Shown one piece after another: positions 27,323-35,911 of a DNA stretch of 64,000 nucleotides. The notes beneath the pieces are model-generated. The model searched no databases. It was not told the DNA's origin and saw nothing but the letters and a program-made list of their open reading frames with translations. Numbering within the stretch: the first letter of the stretch is position 1; each line of letters starts with the position of its first letter. The translations under genes were made by a program, and so were the position numbers. Location: NCBI RefSeq assembly GCF_026385475.1, contig NZ_JANIDW010000001.1:496001-560000 (forward strand), read 5' to 3'. Source of the stretch: Bombella saccharophila (GTDB taxonomy: Bacteria; Pseudomonadota; Alphaproteobacteria; Acetobacterales; Acetobacteraceae).

Positions 27323-27508
27323 TTAGATTTTTCTTTTTAACATTGGTGAAGCATTCTGGGAAGATGTAGGCATGGTTGGACCCGGTTTTGTGCGAAATGC
27401 TTTTTCCCCGTGCATTCCAAGAATATTTACATACCAGTCGAATGATATATCAATGTCATTGACGTTCAGAACAAGATGATCGATCGCTATAACGGATAAG
27501 GCGGACAT
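27323..27508 (-). pseudogene. Truncated VOC (glyoxalase-fold) gene
   Basis: The first 30 codons (IDHLVLNVNDIDISFDWYVN, then ILGMHG) match the start of a VOC-superfamily protein and are very close to the gene at 49343; even the leader before the ATG (GAACATGGAGA) is shared. After that the frame loses similarity and ends at 61 residues, whereas the family needs about 120. A broken IS lies 25 bp upstream of its start. Confidence 0.7.
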
Positions 27509-27533
27509 AATACGTCTCCATGTTCGTGAGGTG

Positions 27534-28490
27534 GGGGGGGTCTAAAAACCTTTGTCTGACTTTTCTTGTGCCTGATTTCAGGCTTTTGATGTGTTGATTT
27601 TCGCTCTGGGTTTTGAGCAGAGCGAGGGGGGCACGCTCTGTATTGCTACGCGCTCGTGTTAATCCGCTCCAAGAGGAGAAAGCGGCGCATATTATAGACG
27701 ATATTGGCCAGCCCGACCTTCATGGTGGCCCGCGTTATGCCTACGGTTCGGACAAACAGCCCCGTCTGTGATTTCTGATCGGCAAAGACATGCTCGACAC
27801 GCGACTGGATAACGGATTTTCCTGCATTGGATCTCTGGATATGGCATGGCATAGGCTTGAGATGCGGCTTTTTCCTGTGAACCTTCGAGACAACGCCCTG
27901 CTTTTCCATGAAGGCTTCATTGGCTTTTGAGCGGTAGGCTGTATCCGCCCAGACATCAGACGCCGTATTGCTGCGATCAAGAAGTCCCTCACGTAGATCC
28001 GCCTTCTCCGCACTGGTATTGCGCTGCTTTGGAGCCGCTACCAGCGTAGCATCTAGGATCTGACCTGACATCGGCAGATAACCGGCATTCCGCAGGGTCG
28101 TATCAAAGCGGTTGAACAAAACATCAATGGCTTCCGCCTGTGTCAGACGCTCACGAAACAGCCATACCGTTCTGGCATCAGGTACACGGTCCGACAGTCC
28201 CAGACCTAAAAAGCGCATGAAGGAGAGACGGTCGTTGATCAGCTATTCTGTCCGTTCATCGGACAGATTGTTGAGTGTCTGGATCAACAGGATCTTGAAC
28301 ATCAGCACCAGATCAAACGGCGGACACCCGCCTTTGCTCCCGTTTGAATAGGCCAGTGCTCTGTCCAGCTCCGGCGGAACACCTCAAAATCCACAATCCG
28401 AGAAAACGCTTCTCCTCATTCCTCCAACCAGAACCGGGAAAATGGAATCACAGCGTAGGCCTCAATACCAAGAGGTTTTTAGAACCCTCC
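27534..28490 (-). mobile_element. IS5-family insertion sequence, defective
   Basis: About 957 bp bounded by imperfect 18-bp inverted repeats: GGAGGGTTCTAAAAACCT at the right end (complement of 28473-28490) and the same with two changes at 27534-27551. The enclosed transposase is inactivated. The ends define it well; target-site duplication could not be made out. Confidence 0.75.
27646..28455 (-). pseudogene. IS5-family transposase, inactivated
   Basis: Recognisable blocks are MRFLGLGLSDRVPDARTVWL, GQILDATLVAAPKQRN, then LREGLLDRSNTASDVWADTA and NAGKSVIQSRVEHVFADQKS, as in IS1031-like transposases. Three kinds of damage are visible. The middle of the protein is missing: AEKADLR runs straight into EGLLDR, where family members have roughly 80-90 more residues. 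There is a TAG in NLSDERTE-stop-LINDRLS. A frameshift lies near DFEVFR, with a further stop upstream. It cannot encode an active enzyme. Confidence 0.85.
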
Positions 28491-28859
28491 ATGCACATGA
28501 TCGGCCCTGTTTTCTCGTACACTCGGCACAGCCAAGTCCGCATTACGTGACTTTGCTGATTTCTCTGTTCAAGCTTAATCATAATGCCTTGGTGAGGGCG
28601 CGTCATCCTGCGTAGCAATGACACGTTATCGGCCTGCAGGATCAGTACTGCTGCTGAATTGTAGCGGCCCATCAGCTTTAGTCTGGTGAGTTCTCAATTG
28701 GTTTGCAAGTTTGTTTTTTATTGTCTTAGGTTCGTCCAAAAGCTTGACCCAGATTTATAAGCTTTTTCATCCTTTTAACCATGGTGTGTTTGTCTTCGGG
28801 ATTAGCTGTAACACTAGAGAAACTTGGGTTTTTTGAAGATAAAGAAGCGTGTGGGATCG
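28491..28859. other. Gene-free right end of island 1
   Basis: AT-rich DNA between the IS end and the right attachment repeat. Only short open frames without family features; nothing identifiable. Confidence 0.5.
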
Positions 28860-28907
28860 GCCTTCACACGGCAGGGGTCACAGGTTCAATCCCTGTCGCA
28901 TCCACCA
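28860..28907 (+). repeat. attR of island 1 (48-bp direct repeat, right copy)
   Basis: A perfect copy of the last 48 bp of tRNA-Val(CAC). The 5' half of the tRNA is missing, so this is an integration scar and not a gene. Confidence 0.93.
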
Positions 28908-29291
28908 TAAAGCTTCCTGAAAAGTGAGTGTTTTTAGATATCGGTAACGGCCGGTATGTTGTTCATCGTCATTTACGCATGATCGTGAAAATGTGCGAGC
29001 GTCCAAGAGTTTTGCCCATTCATTTTTAGGGATTTCCCTCTGCCATAAGTGCCCCTTTCTTTAATGGCATGGTCCAGCGCGATCATATGGAAGCAGCGGC
29101 CGCATCTGTAATGGGGAGATGCACTGATGATAGAGGGTCGGCTGTGTAGCCTCATTATCGTGCCTATAGAGCACGTTACCGTCATGCTAAAGATAACAAT
29201 TATTACAGAGCGGAGCATAAGCCTTGCTGGCACGTTTGCAGCGTGCAAATTGTGGAAGATAGCTAAGCTCTATTGCGTATTGGGGGTAGTG
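28908..29291. other. Intergenic region right of island 1
   Basis: First core DNA after the island. A minus-strand frame around 28973-29120 (LDHAIKERGTYGRGKSLKMN) might be a transposase scrap, but I cannot assign a family. No complete gene is seen. Confidence 0.4.
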
Positions 29292-30320
29292 ATGCGGGGA
29301 TTTGTTGCGGGTATTTTGTGTTTTGTGGCGTTTGTTTTGATGCCTGGTTTGGGTGTTTGTGCTGATGGGATACCGCCTATAGAGGAGGGGTTGAAGATGG
29401 TTGCGGCGCAGCAGCAATATGCGTTGCAACGGATGGGCTTGAGTGCGGCGTTAGCGCGGCAGGCTTTGTGGGGGGCGAAGTATAAGCCTGAGTCTATGTG
29501 CGCGCAGCATGTGAGTTTGCTGTTGAGCGGGTATGATGCGTTGCATCCTGAGTTCCCTGATGATGGGCCGCCGGATAAGGATAGGCAGGAGCGTATTCGC
29601 TTAGCGAATTCTGGGTCATGGCGATTTGTTTACGATATTGAGCAGGTGCATATTTGTAGTAAGGCCTTTTTGGATAAGACGCCTGCGAAGCCTGCTTATA
29701 ACCCGGAGAATGATCCTGTTCAGATTATGGCGCGAAGTTTTCAGCAAGACCGGCAGGGGATGATTGATGAGATGGTGCAGGCCGGTGTGGAGAAGAATGT
29801 TGCGGAGAGTGCGGCTATATTGGTGACTTCCCAGAAGGGAAGGTATAAAGAGTGTGCTAGGATTATATATCATATGTATGTGGATGGTATTCGTGGGGGG
29901 TTAGACCCTGAACTCGTTAGGGAGATGAATACACCTGATCCTAATACAGCGGAAACAGATTGTGACATTGGGCGGATGTATCAAGATCCGAATGCGGAAG
30001 ACCCTTATGCGCCATCGATTGAGCGGTTATTGAAGGCTTTTCGGGAGGACCGGAAAGGGACGATTAAGAGGTTGAAGAAAGCGGGCGTCCGATGGGATCA
30101 TGCTGAGGATGCGGCAGATTTAGTTCTTTCCCAGAAGGGGCGTTATTGGCGTTGCGCGGTTATTGTAGGGGGGTTGTTGGATAATATGGGGTATGAGTGG
30201 GGAGATATTACCCATCATGTAGATGCGATAAATAAAGGGTTTTATTATGTAGGTAGTGGCATGGGGGATGGGGTTTGCGATGTGGATAATATGAATCATG
30301 ACCCACGGGAGGGATGGTAG
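29292..30320 (+). CDS. Exported protein with internal repeats, function unknown
   Basis: A 342-residue protein starting MRGFVAGILCFVAFVLMPGL, a typical Sec signal peptide with likely cleavage after GVCA-DG. The mature part has two clear repeats of about 50 residues: SFQQDRQGMIDEMVQAGVEK through SQKGRYKECARIIYHMY, and AFREDRKGTIKRLKKAGVRW through SQKGRYWRCAVIVGGLL. A weaker first unit may lie near residues 40-90. Each unit keeps one cysteine after the SQKGRY motif, so disulfides are possible. The open frame extends upstream to 29127, but the signal peptide fixes the start. I do not recognise the family. Confidence 0.65.
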   Translation: MRGFVAGILCFVAFVLMPGLGVCADGIPPIEEGLKMVAAQQQYALQRMGLSAALARQALWGAKYKPESMCAQHVSLLLSGYDALHPEFPDDGPPDKDRQERIRLANSGSWRFVYDIEQVHICSKAFLDKTPAKPAYNPENDPVQIMARSFQQDRQGMIDEMVQAGVEKNVAESAAILVTSQKGRYKECARIIYHMYVDGIRGGLDPELVREMNTPDPNTAETDCDIGRMYQDPNAEDPYAPSIERLLKAFREDRKGTIKRLKKAGVRWDHAEDAADLVLSQKGRYWRCAVIVGGLLDNMGYEWGDITHHVDAINKGFYYVGSGMGDGVCDVDNMNHDPREGW

Positions 30321-30722
30321 AGCAAGGGGTTAAGTTGCTCCGTTATGAGGTGGTTTTTGGCCGAGATTGGTGCGGATGCAATCTATGGTTGTGTGCCATT
30401 TGTTACCCTCTGTATTGGTTGAGGGTTATAGCTGTAGAGGCTAGCATATTAAGTTAGTTTACTTTTAGGACTATTATTCTTCCCTTTTAGTTCAGCGTAA
30501 TTGTTTTTAGATGGGGTGCGGTTATTGGTTTTGTTTTTAATGAAACAGAGTGTAGCGTTGTATGTGATAAAGACAAAACATTCTTTATTAAAAAGTAATT
30601 TTAATTTTATCTCTTACAATGGTTATTCTGTTTGCCGGGAGTTGACTTTTAAAGGGGGATAGGAGAAGAGAGCGTCTATATATCTGTAGAGCGGTATTCG
30701 TCGGTTCATGAAGGGAACTGGG
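30321..30722. other. AT-rich intergenic region upstream of manC
   Basis: About 400 bp with no credible open frame. Presumably holds the promoter of the next gene; no clear regulatory site stands out. Confidence 0.5.
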
Positions 30723-32135
30723 ATGATTGTTCCTGTAATATTGTCTGGGGGGTCTGGTACGCGGTTATGGCCAGTCTCGCGTAAGAGCTATCCCAAGCAG
30801 TTTTGTGCGCTTTTAGGGCAGGAGACACCCTTCCAGGAGACTGTGCAACGGACGAAGCTGCTTGGATTGCAGGCCGCTCCCATTATCGTGGGGAATTGTG
30901 ACCATCGTTTTGTCATGGCCGAGCAGCTGCGGCAAGTTGGGATAGAGGGTGCGCGGATCGTGCTGGAGCCAGTCGCGCGTAACTCCACAGCGGCGATGGC
31001 AGCGGCGGCATTTTGGCAGGCTAAAACGGATGATGAGGCCATTTTATGGTTTATGCCAGCTGATGCCGCGATTACAGATATCCCCGCTCTACAAGAGGCG
31101 GTCTCTCAAGCGCGAGAAGCCGCCGAGAAAGGTTATATTGCGACATTCGGCATGACACCCACAAAAGCTGAGACAGGCTATGGGTATATTGAGCAAGGCA
31201 AAGCGTTAGACGGTACGCAGAAAGCGTTTCATATCACGCGCTTTCTTGAAAAACCGAATGAGGAGGAAGCAAAACGCCTTTTAGCAGCGGGGAAATATCT
31301 TTGGAACTCCGGCATGTTTATGGCGCGAGCTAAGGTGTTTTTGTCTGAGTTAAAGGCTCTTGCTCCAGAGATTTACAATGCGGTTGAGCGTTCGGTTGAG
31401 AATGTTCAGACAGATTTAGGCTTTCTTCAGCTAGAAGCAGAAAGCTTTGCCCAAGCGCCGTCTATCTCGGTAGATTATGCGGTGGCGGAGAAAACGCAAC
31501 GTGCTGCTGTGGTGCCTGCTCATTTCGGCTGGATGGATGTTGGGAGTTGGGATGCCGTTTGGGAGCTAACACCTAAGGATAGTGACGGCAATGCAACGCG
31601 AGGCAATGTCTTTTTAGACAGAGCCAAGAATTGTTATGTACATTCTGATAGTGTTGTTGCGACGGTAACAGGCGTGGATGACCTTATCATCATCGTTACC
31701 AAAGATGCTGTTATGGTTTCACATCGCGACCGTGCACAAGATATTAAACACATGGTCTCACGCCTCCGGGATGAAGGTCGCGGTGAAGCTGAGAAGCATG
31801 TGCGCATGTACCGCCCTTGGGGGTTTTATGAGAGTTTGATTCAGGGTGATCGCTTCCAAGTGAAGCGTATCCATGTGAGTCCGGGGGAGAAATTATCGCT
31901 CCAAAAACATTTTCATCGTGCTGAACATTGGGTTGTTGTTGCTGGTACAGCCCTTGTAACGCGTGATGATGAGGTCCTTACGGTTAAAGAAAATGAGAGT
32001 GTTTATTTGCCATTAGGGGCTGTTCACCGGTTAGAAAATCCCGGCCGTATCCCGATCACCTTGATTGAGGTGCAGTCTGGCCCTTATTTGGGAGAGGATG
32101 ATATTGTGCGGCTAGAGGATGTATATAAACGTTAG
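30723..32135 (+). CDS. manC: Mannose-1-phosphate guanylyltransferase / mannose-6-phosphate isomerase
   Basis: A 470-residue bifunctional type II enzyme making GDP-mannose for exopolysaccharide or LPS. The N-terminal nucleotidyltransferase domain shows VILSGGSGTRLWPVSRKSYP and KQF (GTP-binding signature), MPADAAI and the FLEKPNEEEA segment. The C-terminal cupin isomerase domain, from about residue 355, has RPWGFYESL, SPGEKLSLQKHFHRAEHWVV with metal-binding histidines, and a closing GAVHRLENPG. I chose ATG 30723 because AAGGGA lies seven nt upstream, whereas the in-frame ATG at 30708 has no ribosome-binding site. It stands alone. Confidence 0.92.
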   Translation: MIVPVILSGGSGTRLWPVSRKSYPKQFCALLGQETPFQETVQRTKLLGLQAAPIIVGNCDHRFVMAEQLRQVGIEGARIVLEPVARNSTAAMAAAAFWQAKTDDEAILWFMPADAAITDIPALQEAVSQAREAAEKGYIATFGMTPTKAETGYGYIEQGKALDGTQKAFHITRFLEKPNEEEAKRLLAAGKYLWNSGMFMARAKVFLSELKALAPEIYNAVERSVENVQTDLGFLQLEAESFAQAPSISVDYAVAEKTQRAAVVPAHFGWMDVGSWDAVWELTPKDSDGNATRGNVFLDRAKNCYVHSDSVVATVTGVDDLIIIVTKDAVMVSHRDRAQDIKHMVSRLRDEGRGEAEKHVRMYRPWGFYESLIQGDRFQVKRIHVSPGEKLSLQKHFHRAEHWVVVAGTALVTRDDEVLTVKENESVYLPLGAVHRLENPGRIPITLIEVQSGPYLGEDDIVRLEDVYKR

Positions 32136-32244
32136 CCTCTTACTGAAATGTTAGATTTTAGAGGCTATAGCCCTCATTGAAAGATAGAGACGCCTCCCCA
32201 TATCCTAGCAGGAATGAATTTTCTTCGAGTTGGGAGAGTTGGCT

Positions 32245-32625
32245 ATGCTTTACACGCATGTTGCCTTAGGGACGAATGATCTTGCACGCGCTAAGAAGTT
32301 TTATGATGCGTTATTCTCCGTTATGGGCGGGAAAGCTCTAGGCGAGGCGATGCCTGGTAAGCTGCTTTATGAAAAAGACGGCCAGATGTTCATGATTGGT
32401 AAGCCAATTGATGGTAACCCGGCTTCGGTAGCGAATGGTTTTACACTAGGATTTGCTCTTAGGAGTGAAGATGAGGTGAAAGCATGGCACAAAGCTGGCA
32501 TTGAACATGGCGGCTTGGATATTGAGAACCCGCCGGGGGTACGGAATGTGGGTGATGCGCAATATTTTCTAGCTTATTTGCGTGACCCAGATGGTAATAA
32601 GCTCTGTGGTCGTTACGACCTGTAA
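32245..32625 (+). CDS. VOC-family (glyoxalase/bleomycin-resistance fold) protein
   Basis: A 126-residue single-unit VOC protein: THVALGTNDLARAKKFYDAL opens the first beta-alpha-beta module and YFLAYLRDPDGNKLCGRYDL closes the second, with the usual DPDGN turn. His5 and a C-terminal acidic residue could bind a metal. Members range from lyases to dioxygenases to binding proteins, so the substrate is unknown. ATG 32245 follows GGGAGAG; the upstream in-frame TTG is less likely. Confidence 0.85.
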   Translation: MLYTHVALGTNDLARAKKFYDALFSVMGGKALGEAMPGKLLYEKDGQMFMIGKPIDGNPASVANGFTLGFALRSEDEVKAWHKAGIEHGGLDIENPPGVRNVGDAQYFLAYLRDPDGNKLCGRYDL

Positions 32626-32713
32626 TGGGGAGGGGCGAGCATTCCGTAATGGTTTGCCTGCTGTCTTTCATGTGCTAACGCTGCGGGCTGTCTGAGATAG
32701 AAAGAGGTTTTAG

Positions 32714-33067
32714 ATGTCTATATCTTCTATGCTGAAGCGGACTTGCTTGTTGTCCGGTATGGCACTCGGGTTGTGTGCTGCATCATTGGGTGTAGCAGCG
32801 TCCCAGCCTGAAGCAGATTCTGCTGGAGTGAAGCAAATCACGACGCAGTTTTCCGGCTCTGTGAGTCCTGCTGGTGCGGTTTTGGATAATAAAACAGGCA
32901 AGATTATCGGCGAGATTGATCGCGGTGGCGTTGTTTATAACAACCAAGGTAGTGCCGTAGGGTCTGTCGATGATAACGGCTTGGTGCGCAATAAAGCTGG
33001 GACGCCTGTTGCTCAAGTCGCAAAGACAAATAAGCTGGCAGGTGTAGCTTTTCTTTTAGAGCAATAA
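32714..33067 (+). CDS. Small exported protein with short repeats
   Basis: A 117-residue protein with a Sec signal peptide (MLKRTCLLSGMALGLCAASL, cleavage near VAA-SQ). The mature part contains three consecutive units of about 13-15 residues with the pattern hydrophobic-G-x-hydrophobic: KIIGEIDRGGVVYNN, SAVGSVDDNGLVRNK, TPVAQVAKTNKLAG. This suggests a small beta-solenoid. Function unknown; likely periplasmic. Confidence 0.65.
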   Translation: MSISSMLKRTCLLSGMALGLCAASLGVAASQPEADSAGVKQITTQFSGSVSPAGAVLDNKTGKIIGEIDRGGVVYNNQGSAVGSVDDNGLVRNKAGTPVAQVAKTNKLAGVAFLLEQ

Positions 33068-33078
33068 GATACGCTGTT

Positions 33079-33113
33079 ACTCTTTCCCTATTCTTTGGAA
33101 GTAGGGAAAGAGT
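33079..33113. terminator. Strong hairpin between convergent genes
   Basis: A perfect 12-bp inverted repeat (ACTCTTTCCCTA / TAGGGAAAGAGT) with an 11-nt loop just after the small exported protein and overlapping the last codons of the convergent amidohydrolase gene. A T-tract is lacking, but the place and strength suit a bidirectional transcription end. Confidence 0.5.
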
Positions 33114-33984
33114 GTGCCATTGCTGATAAGATGTCTGTTAGGTCTTTTTGCATAGTTGTAAAATGGCGATTGGGTTTTAATGTTCCTAAATTTACATAAC
33201 AAGCACGGTTAATTTCGATCTGTAGGCTTTGTTTATTTTCTTCCATTACGCCGTACCGGCTTGTTATGTATCCACCTGGATAGGGCACATTACGTTGGAC
33301 GTGATACCCTTTAGCGGTGAATAAATCTTCAGCCATACTGATGAGATCATGAGAACATGTGGTGCCGTGCTTATTGCCGAGCACAATGTCGCATGGCCTT
33401 GCCTGGGCTAATGGTGGCATGGAGTGAATATCTAACAAAATTGCCGTGCCAAATTGCTCAATGAGGGATTCCAGCGTTGTGTGGAGGGCGTGATGATAAG
33501 GTTGCCAATAATGGGTAAGGCGCGTTCTGGCCTCTTCAACTGGTAAGCAATAACGGTAAATACTTTTCCCCGGCGCTAGACAGCGCGGTATGACGCCATA
33601 GCCTGCGCGTACTTTTGCACTATGGATGAGGTCTTGTTCAATAAGGGGGGGAGAAAACATGCTGGCATCAAGCTCCCGCCAATCCCGATTTACGTCGCAA
33701 AAGCTTCGTGGAAATAGTGCTTGAATGAGGCTGAGGCCATGAGCGGGGAGGTCTTGTAGGAGTTCATTGATAAAACGATCCTCCATGCGCTCTAGTTCAT
33801 TGAGGGGAAGAATAGTCGTTTTGAGAAAATCTGTAGGATAATTTCGCCCGGAATGTGGGGATGATAACAAAAAGGGAGTCCGGCTCTTACAAGGAGGGAG
33901 CTGTATCCCAACGGCCTGGGAAGGGCGAAGCGGGAGTGCGCACGGAGGTTTTTGAACTTTTTTCACAATGGAGGCTTGCCACAT
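33088..33984 (-). CDS. N-formylglutamate amidohydrolase
   Basis: A 298-residue member of the N-formylglutamate amidohydrolase family. The end product of one histidine-degradation route, N-formylglutamate, is split to formate and glutamate. Family motifs: FLLSSPHSGRNYP near residue 40, FPRSFCDVNRDWRELD, ILLDIHSMPP with probable metal-binding Asp-His, and the C-terminal PYPGGYITSRYG with LQIEINR. The open frame reaches 34029, inside the neighbouring tRNA, so the ATG at 33984 is the better start. No other hut genes are nearby, so a broader deformylase role is possible. Confidence 0.85.
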   Translation of the reverse strand: MWQASIVKKVQKPPCALPLRPSQAVGIQLPPCKSRTPFLLSSPHSGRNYPTDFLKTTILPLNELERMEDRFINELLQDLPAHGLSLIQALFPRSFCDVNRDWRELDASMFSPPLIEQDLIHSAKVRAGYGVIPRCLAPGKSIYRYCLPVEEARTRLTHYWQPYHHALHTTLESLIEQFGTAILLDIHSMPPLAQARPCDIVLGNKHGTTCSHDLISMAEDLFTAKGYHVQRNVPYPGGYITSRYGVMEENKQSLQIEINRACYVNLGTLKPNRHFTTMQKDLTDILSAMAHSFPTSKE

Positions 33985-34021
33985 CTTATAGGGCAAGGTA
34001 AATACCCTCTCACACCAAGAG

Positions 34022-34096
34022 GGGCGCATAGCTCAGCGGTAGAGCACTACCTTGACATGGTAGGGGTCACAGGTTCAATCCCTGTTGCGCCCACCA
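34022..34096 (+). tRNA. tRNA-Val(GAC)
   Basis: Complete 75-nt cloverleaf: acceptor GGGCGCA/TGCGCCC, D-arm GCTCAGCGGTAGAGC, anticodon loop TTGACAT (anticodon GAC, codons GTC/GTT), T-arm GGTTCAATCC and encoded CCA. No island is attached here. Confidence 0.96.
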
Positions 34097-34592
34097 CTCC
34101 TCTGGTGATTATCTCCTTAAATAATTGATGTGTGTTAAACGCAGCGGCGGGAATGTCCAAGGCTGTTTTTGTCGCTGCTATTGATGCTGTATGTCAGCAG
34201 TAACGATGAATATGGTTCAAGGCGTAATGAAAAACCTTGTTACTTGCGTGAAGATAGCATGGGCATCGTGTTTTCTCTACATCTTTTAAAGGAAAGATGT
34301 TGTGCCATGTCTAAAATGCAATTCATCTATACCTTGTGAAAGAGAGTGAAAATAAACCCTTCGTGATCCTGATTATAATATGTTGTAAAATAAGTATTTT
34401 ATATCAGTGATAGATTTATCTTATATTTCAGGATCGTAAATGGAGATATTCCGTAACAAGGGGCGATTGCCAATCCCTTTTAGGCAGCTTTAACCTCCCC
34501 GCAGAGGCCGGGGAGTATAAAAATCTTCCCGCTTGTCGCTAGGCTTCGTAATTCTGCGAGGCCGTTATTTCAGTGGAGAGGATGTACTTAAA
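34097..34592. promoter_or_regulatory. Long leader region upstream of glucose-fructose oxidoreductase
   Basis: About 500 bp without a gene. Its one clear structure is a GC-rich hairpin at 34495-34515 (CTCCCCG - CAGAGGC - CGGGGAG) inside AT-rich DNA, 77 nt before the start codon and followed by TATAAAAAT. It could be an mRNA leader structure or the end of a small upstream transcript. No known riboswitch was recognised. Confidence 0.4.
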
Positions 34593-35837
34593 ATGAATGC
34601 TCATTCATCATCCAAAAAAACGGTTAATACAGGCCGTCGGCATGTTTTGGGCGCCCTTGGGGCTTCCATCGTAGCAGGGGGGGCAAGCTCCGCTGTGGCG
34701 CAGTCTCTTGGTTTCCCAGCACCGCCGGCTGGCTTGGGGAAACGCCCTTATCCGAATCTTCTTCGCCCGCTAAATGATGGCCCGCGTAAGTTTGGTTATG
34801 CCATTGTTGGTCTTGGCAAATATGCTGTGAACCAGATTCTGCCTGCTTTTGCAGAGTGTGAATATGCGAAGGTTACAGCTCTTGTCAGCGGTGACATCGA
34901 GAAGGCACGTCGTCTTGGCAAGCATTATGGTATTGAGGAATCTCACCTCTATACATACGACACGTTCGATAAAATCGCGCAGGACCCGGAAGTTGATGCC
35001 GTGTACATCATTCTGCCGAACTCCCTGCATGCTGATTTTACGGAGCGTTCTTTCCGCGCTGGCAAGCATGTGCTGTGTGAAAAGCCAATGGCTGTCACGG
35101 TGGAAGAATGTCAGCGTATGATTAACGCTGGTAAGAAAGCTGGCAAGAAGCTGATGATTGGCTATCGTTGCCACTTCGACCCCGTTACACATAAAGCTAT
35201 TGAGCTGGCACGCACCAGCATCGGTAAGCCACAGATTATCAGCACAGATAACGGCGATAATACCGACCCGACCGATCCTACCTACCAGTGGCGTCTAACA
35301 CGCGCGCTATCTGGCGGTGGTGCGCTGATGGACCTCGGTATTTACGGGGTGAACGGCTCTCGTTACATGCTGGATGAGGATCCGATTGAGGTTCAGGCCA
35401 CAATCATGCCGCCATCTGACCCGATGTTCCGTGAGATTGACGAGACAATCGTTTGGATCATGCGGTATCGCTCTGGCGCGGTGGCACATGGTAGTGCCTC
35501 CTTTAACGTCAATGCGATGTCCCGCTTCAACCTGCAAGGGACGGAAGCCTCCCTGCGGATGGATCCTGCAACAAGCTACTGGTGTAACAGCGTAAGCCAC
35601 TGCACAAGTGGGGATACACAAACATGGTCCACACCGATGTTCACCATCCCAGCATTGAACCAGTTCTCCGCTCAGCTAGACCATCTAGCCATCAGCGTAG
35701 CTAATAACACACCGCTCGCTGCAACGGGTGAAGAAGGCATGCAGGATGTGCGCTTGATTCAAGCTATGTATCAGTCTGCTAACTCTGGTAGTCGCCCTGT
35801 CTCCACTGATTGGGGTGACTGGCGTAAGACCATCTGA
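34593..35837 (+). CDS. gfo: Tat-exported glucose-fructose oxidoreductase
   Basis: A 414-residue periplasmic Gfo/Idh/MocA enzyme with tightly bound NADP, which oxidises glucose to gluconolactone while reducing fructose to sorbitol. The N-terminus has a twin-arginine signal (GRRHVLGALGASIVAGGASS). The Rossmann start FGYAIVGLGKYAVNQILPAF, YIILPNSLHADF, VLCEKPMAVTVEECQRMI, LMIGYRCHFDP, GGGALMDLGIYGVNGSRYML and EEGMQDVRLIQAMYQSA are strikingly close to the Zymomonas enzyme. ATG 34593 follows GGAGAGGA by 10 nt. Periplasmic sugar oxidation fits an acetic acid bacterium. A strong terminator follows. Confidence 0.93.
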   Translation: MNAHSSSKKTVNTGRRHVLGALGASIVAGGASSAVAQSLGFPAPPAGLGKRPYPNLLRPLNDGPRKFGYAIVGLGKYAVNQILPAFAECEYAKVTALVSGDIEKARRLGKHYGIEESHLYTYDTFDKIAQDPEVDAVYIILPNSLHADFTERSFRAGKHVLCEKPMAVTVEECQRMINAGKKAGKKLMIGYRCHFDPVTHKAIELARTSIGKPQIISTDNGDNTDPTDPTYQWRLTRALSGGGALMDLGIYGVNGSRYMLDEDPIEVQATIMPPSDPMFREIDETIVWIMRYRSGAVAHGSASFNVNAMSRFNLQGTEASLRMDPATSYWCNSVSHCTSGDTQTWSTPMFTIPALNQFSAQLDHLAISVANNTPLAATGEEGMQDVRLIQAMYQSANSGSRPVSTDWGDWRKTI

Positions 35838-35862
35838 TCGTCCTTTAAGACGCTCTGATAAG

Positions 35863-35897
35863 GAGGGGGCCGCATGGAGCATGTGGCCCTCTTTTTT
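35863..35897 (+). terminator. Rho-independent terminator after gfo
   Basis: GC-rich stem (GAGGGGGCCGCAT / ATGTGGCCCTC, one wobble and a bulge) with a five-base loop followed by six T residues, 25 bp after the stop codon. Confidence 0.88.
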
Positions 35898-35911
35898 GTG
35901 GGTAAGATATA

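Larger units (their letters stand above)
6443..28907. mobile_element. Genomic island 1 integrated at tRNA-Val(CAC)
   Basis: About 22.4 kb between two perfect 48-bp copies of the tRNA-Val 3' end, with a tyrosine recombinase starting 116 bp inside the left copy and pointing inwards: the standard layout of an integrative island. It carries three apparent defence modules (GTPase/caspase operon, AbrB-Doc toxin-antitoxin, type III restriction-modification), four tyrosine recombinases and a dead IS5-family element. The GTPase operon is visibly richer in GC than the flanking core genes. No conjugation genes are seen, so it is mobilisable at most, or grown by accretion. Confidence 0.9.

Noticed and set aside
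28448-28672. A 74-codon minus-strand frame next to the IS right end
   Set aside because: It crosses the IS inverted repeat and has no family features.
28860-28907. Possible second tRNA-Val gene
   Set aside because: Only the 3' part is present; acceptor 5' strand and D-arm are missing, so it is the attR repeat.
28973-29248. A 91-codon minus-strand frame with LDHAIKERGTYGRGKSLKMN
   Set aside because: Could be a transposase scrap, but no catalytic motif or inverted repeats support it.
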